The notes beneath the pieces were generated by a model. It did not search any database. It was not told where the DNA came from and was given only the letters and a program-made list of their open reading frames with translations. A DNA stretch of 64,000 bases from Prorocentrum cordatum (lineage: Eukaryota; Sar; Dinophyceae; Prorocentrales; Prorocentraceae), in contig CAUYUJ010022074.1 in assembly GCA_963575745.1 (NCBI GenBank), positions 7,501 through 71,500 of the forward strand, read 5' to 3'. The first letter of the stretch is position 1. Each line of letters opens with the position of its first letter. This document shows positions 62,476 to 64,000 of the stretch, in pieces. Both the position numbers and the translations under genes were made by a program.

Positions 62476-63640
62476 ACAGGCGAACTTGCGCTCCGCCCTC
62501 GTTCCTGGAGTCCCGCGCCAGATTGTATGGGAGGAGCGAAACTTGCGTGCGCAATCTTACCCCAGCCGTCTGTTCGCTTGACGAAAGCTCTCTTCTCAAG
62601 CCGCCTCCTTGCTTTAATTAAGCCGCTACCTCGCTTTAGTAAAGTCCGCGGTCTGCCTGAGTAAAGCCTCGGGGATGATGTGGTGATGCGGGACCAGAGC
62701 CCGTTCGGCCCTGTCTTCCCCGCCACTTCACCCCGCGATTCAGTTGCTCGAGTAACCAGGGTCGCGTTACATCGGGCCGCGGCGATCATTGGACATTATC
62801 TCAGCGAGCGCAGGGCGTGGCTCGGCAATTCGGACGCGACGCTGCGGTTGTCGCGCAACATAGCAACAGCACGTGACTACGAGGCCTGTTTCTTTTCAGC
62901 AAATAGTTCCTTCAAGTAATAGTGTGAGTTTTCCGTTTCCAATCGACGGTCCTGGGCCTCGATGTGGGCCATTTGGTTGACCCAAATTGGCGTCCAGCGA
63001 CAAGAGGGTGGTGCGATCGATGTGGTGCGATGGGTCCGTGAGGTTGCTATAGATTTGGGGCGCGCAATGCGTTCCCAAATTTATATTTGGGTTTTCGCGT
63101 GCATTACGTTAGTTGCAACCTCATGCAGCACAATTCTCCGGCGCAGTACATGTGCAATACAAGTGCCCCAAACCTCTTGCACCACCCCCTGTCAGTTGGA
63201 CCCCCTCTTGGGTCAACCAAAGGGCCCCCCCCGGGGCCGAAAATCTGCCGGAGCCTCACGTCGTAATCTTGTTTACGCCGAGGGGGGTGTCAGGGACCCA
63301 GACATCCGACGCCCCGAAAAAACGAAACCATCGCGGGAAATCGCGACCCGCGCCCTGGACCCCATTTTCTTGTGTCGAACCGGGTCGATATGTGAGGGCC
63401 CCGGGGCCCGACAGCGTGCGAAAACGCCCGGCTTACAGAGATTGAGCCGCCAGGATCTCCAGGGACGTCGTTCCCCGCACGCTGCGGGCTGTCAGGCCGC
63501 CAGCGGGTAGGTGGGGCGCGAAGGGCAACAGCCGCCGATCGCGCATCGCAGGGTATGGGCCAGACGCCCTCCAACCGCCCCCGCGGTTTCGAGGATGGCC
63601 GCGCGATGCGCCGAACATTGGCTTGAGGTTGGCCGAGCCG
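62476..63640. other. single-copy spacer, no gene recognised
   Basis: The largest stretch at this end without obvious repeats. GCTTTAATTAAGCCGC and GCTTTAGTAAAG form small hairpins at 62610-62655. TGAGGTTGC (63039) is mirrored by GCAACCTCA (63115), enclosing TTCCCAAATTTATATTTGGG. Plus-strand frames of 80-180 codons are open but show no domain and lack a conserved-looking composition. Confidence 0.4.
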
Positions 63641-63935
63641 GGGACCCAGTTCGGACCTCCCCCCGCCCCCTCCTCCCCTCGCCTTTCCTCGCCTCCCCCC
63701 TCGCTGCTCCCTCTCGCCTCTCTTCGATCCTGCCTCTCTCCCTCCCCTCTCCTCCCCTCTCCGCTCCCTCGCCTCCCCTTCCTCTCCCCCGTATCGATGC
63801 TCTCCCCCCTTCCCCCCCCTCCCCCCCCCCCTCCCCCTTTGCCTCCTCCATCTTTCGCCCCCCCCTCCTCGTACGCTTCCCACCCTCCTCGCCTCCTCGC
63901 TTCCCTCCCCTTGCTCCTCGCCCCCACCCCCCCTT
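63641..63935. repeat. C/T-rich (TCCCC/CTCGCC) tract
   Basis: Pyrimidine-rich, with CCTCGCCTCCCCTC units and C-runs. It ends before GGGGGCGCCCGCGGCGC at 63937. Confidence 0.8.
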
Positions 63936-64000
63936 CGGGGGCGCCCGCGGCGCGCCCCGATGGACGACGAGATGAAGGCCGCCCTGTCCGCGAAGGCCGC

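Overview
This window reads as nuclear DNA of a core dinoflagellate with a GC-rich genome (a Prorocentrum- or Symbiodiniaceae-like species; species not determinable here). The evidence is: a degraded retroelement with an RNase H domain and a trailing Cys-rich motif of a type I associate with dinoflagellate elements; all supportable genes on one strand; introns with GT-AG and at least one GC-AG boundary, often full of GGA or TCC triplets; a divergent C5 cytosine DNA methyltransferase; and a very high load of simple and palindromic repeats. I see no bacterial operons, rRNA, tRNA or CRISPR.

Layout. 0-28 kb is a repeat desert: a 153-bp tandem array at the left edge, a retroelement relic (1.64-3.0 kb), microsatellites, a ~1.3-kb palindromic composite element (6.5-7.9 kb), a set of small inverted-repeat (MITE- or foldback-like) elements between 10 and 21 kb, heptamer and decamer minisatellites (22-25 kb) and a duplicated ~200-bp unit (25-26 kb). 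28.4-44.6 kb is the gene island, all on the + strand: gene A (about 29.0-34.7 kb, many exons, unknown function, C-terminal Cys/His motif), a short hypothetical ORF (35.8-36.2 kb), a cytosine methyltransferase-like gene B (38.2-39.7 kb, one frame break), and gene C (40.3-44.6 kb, five exons, about 1,200 aa, N-terminal paired CxxC motif, otherwise unknown). 44.6-64 kb is again repeats: a 98-bp satellite (47.3-48.4 kb), a three-copy higher-order repeat (50-53.5 kb), a 1.2-kb foldback element (57.9-59.1 kb), and further copies of the same inverted-repeat families seen at 10-21 kb.

How it fits together. At least seven dispersed families recur between the left and right deserts. Two copies of one family (61218-61402 and 61869-62012) have matched terminal inverted repeats and perfect 8-bp target-site duplications, so part of this repeat load was laid down by non-autonomous DNA transposons. 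GGA/TCC blocks occur both between genes and inside introns, and several pair a TCC run with a GGA run to form long hairpins. Genes A, B and C may be three independent host genes or parts of a mobile or domesticated locus that carries its own DNA methyltransferase; no reverse transcriptase was seen near them. Three reading-frame breaks in the island (about 31535, 39200, 40777) may be sequencing indels or real decay.
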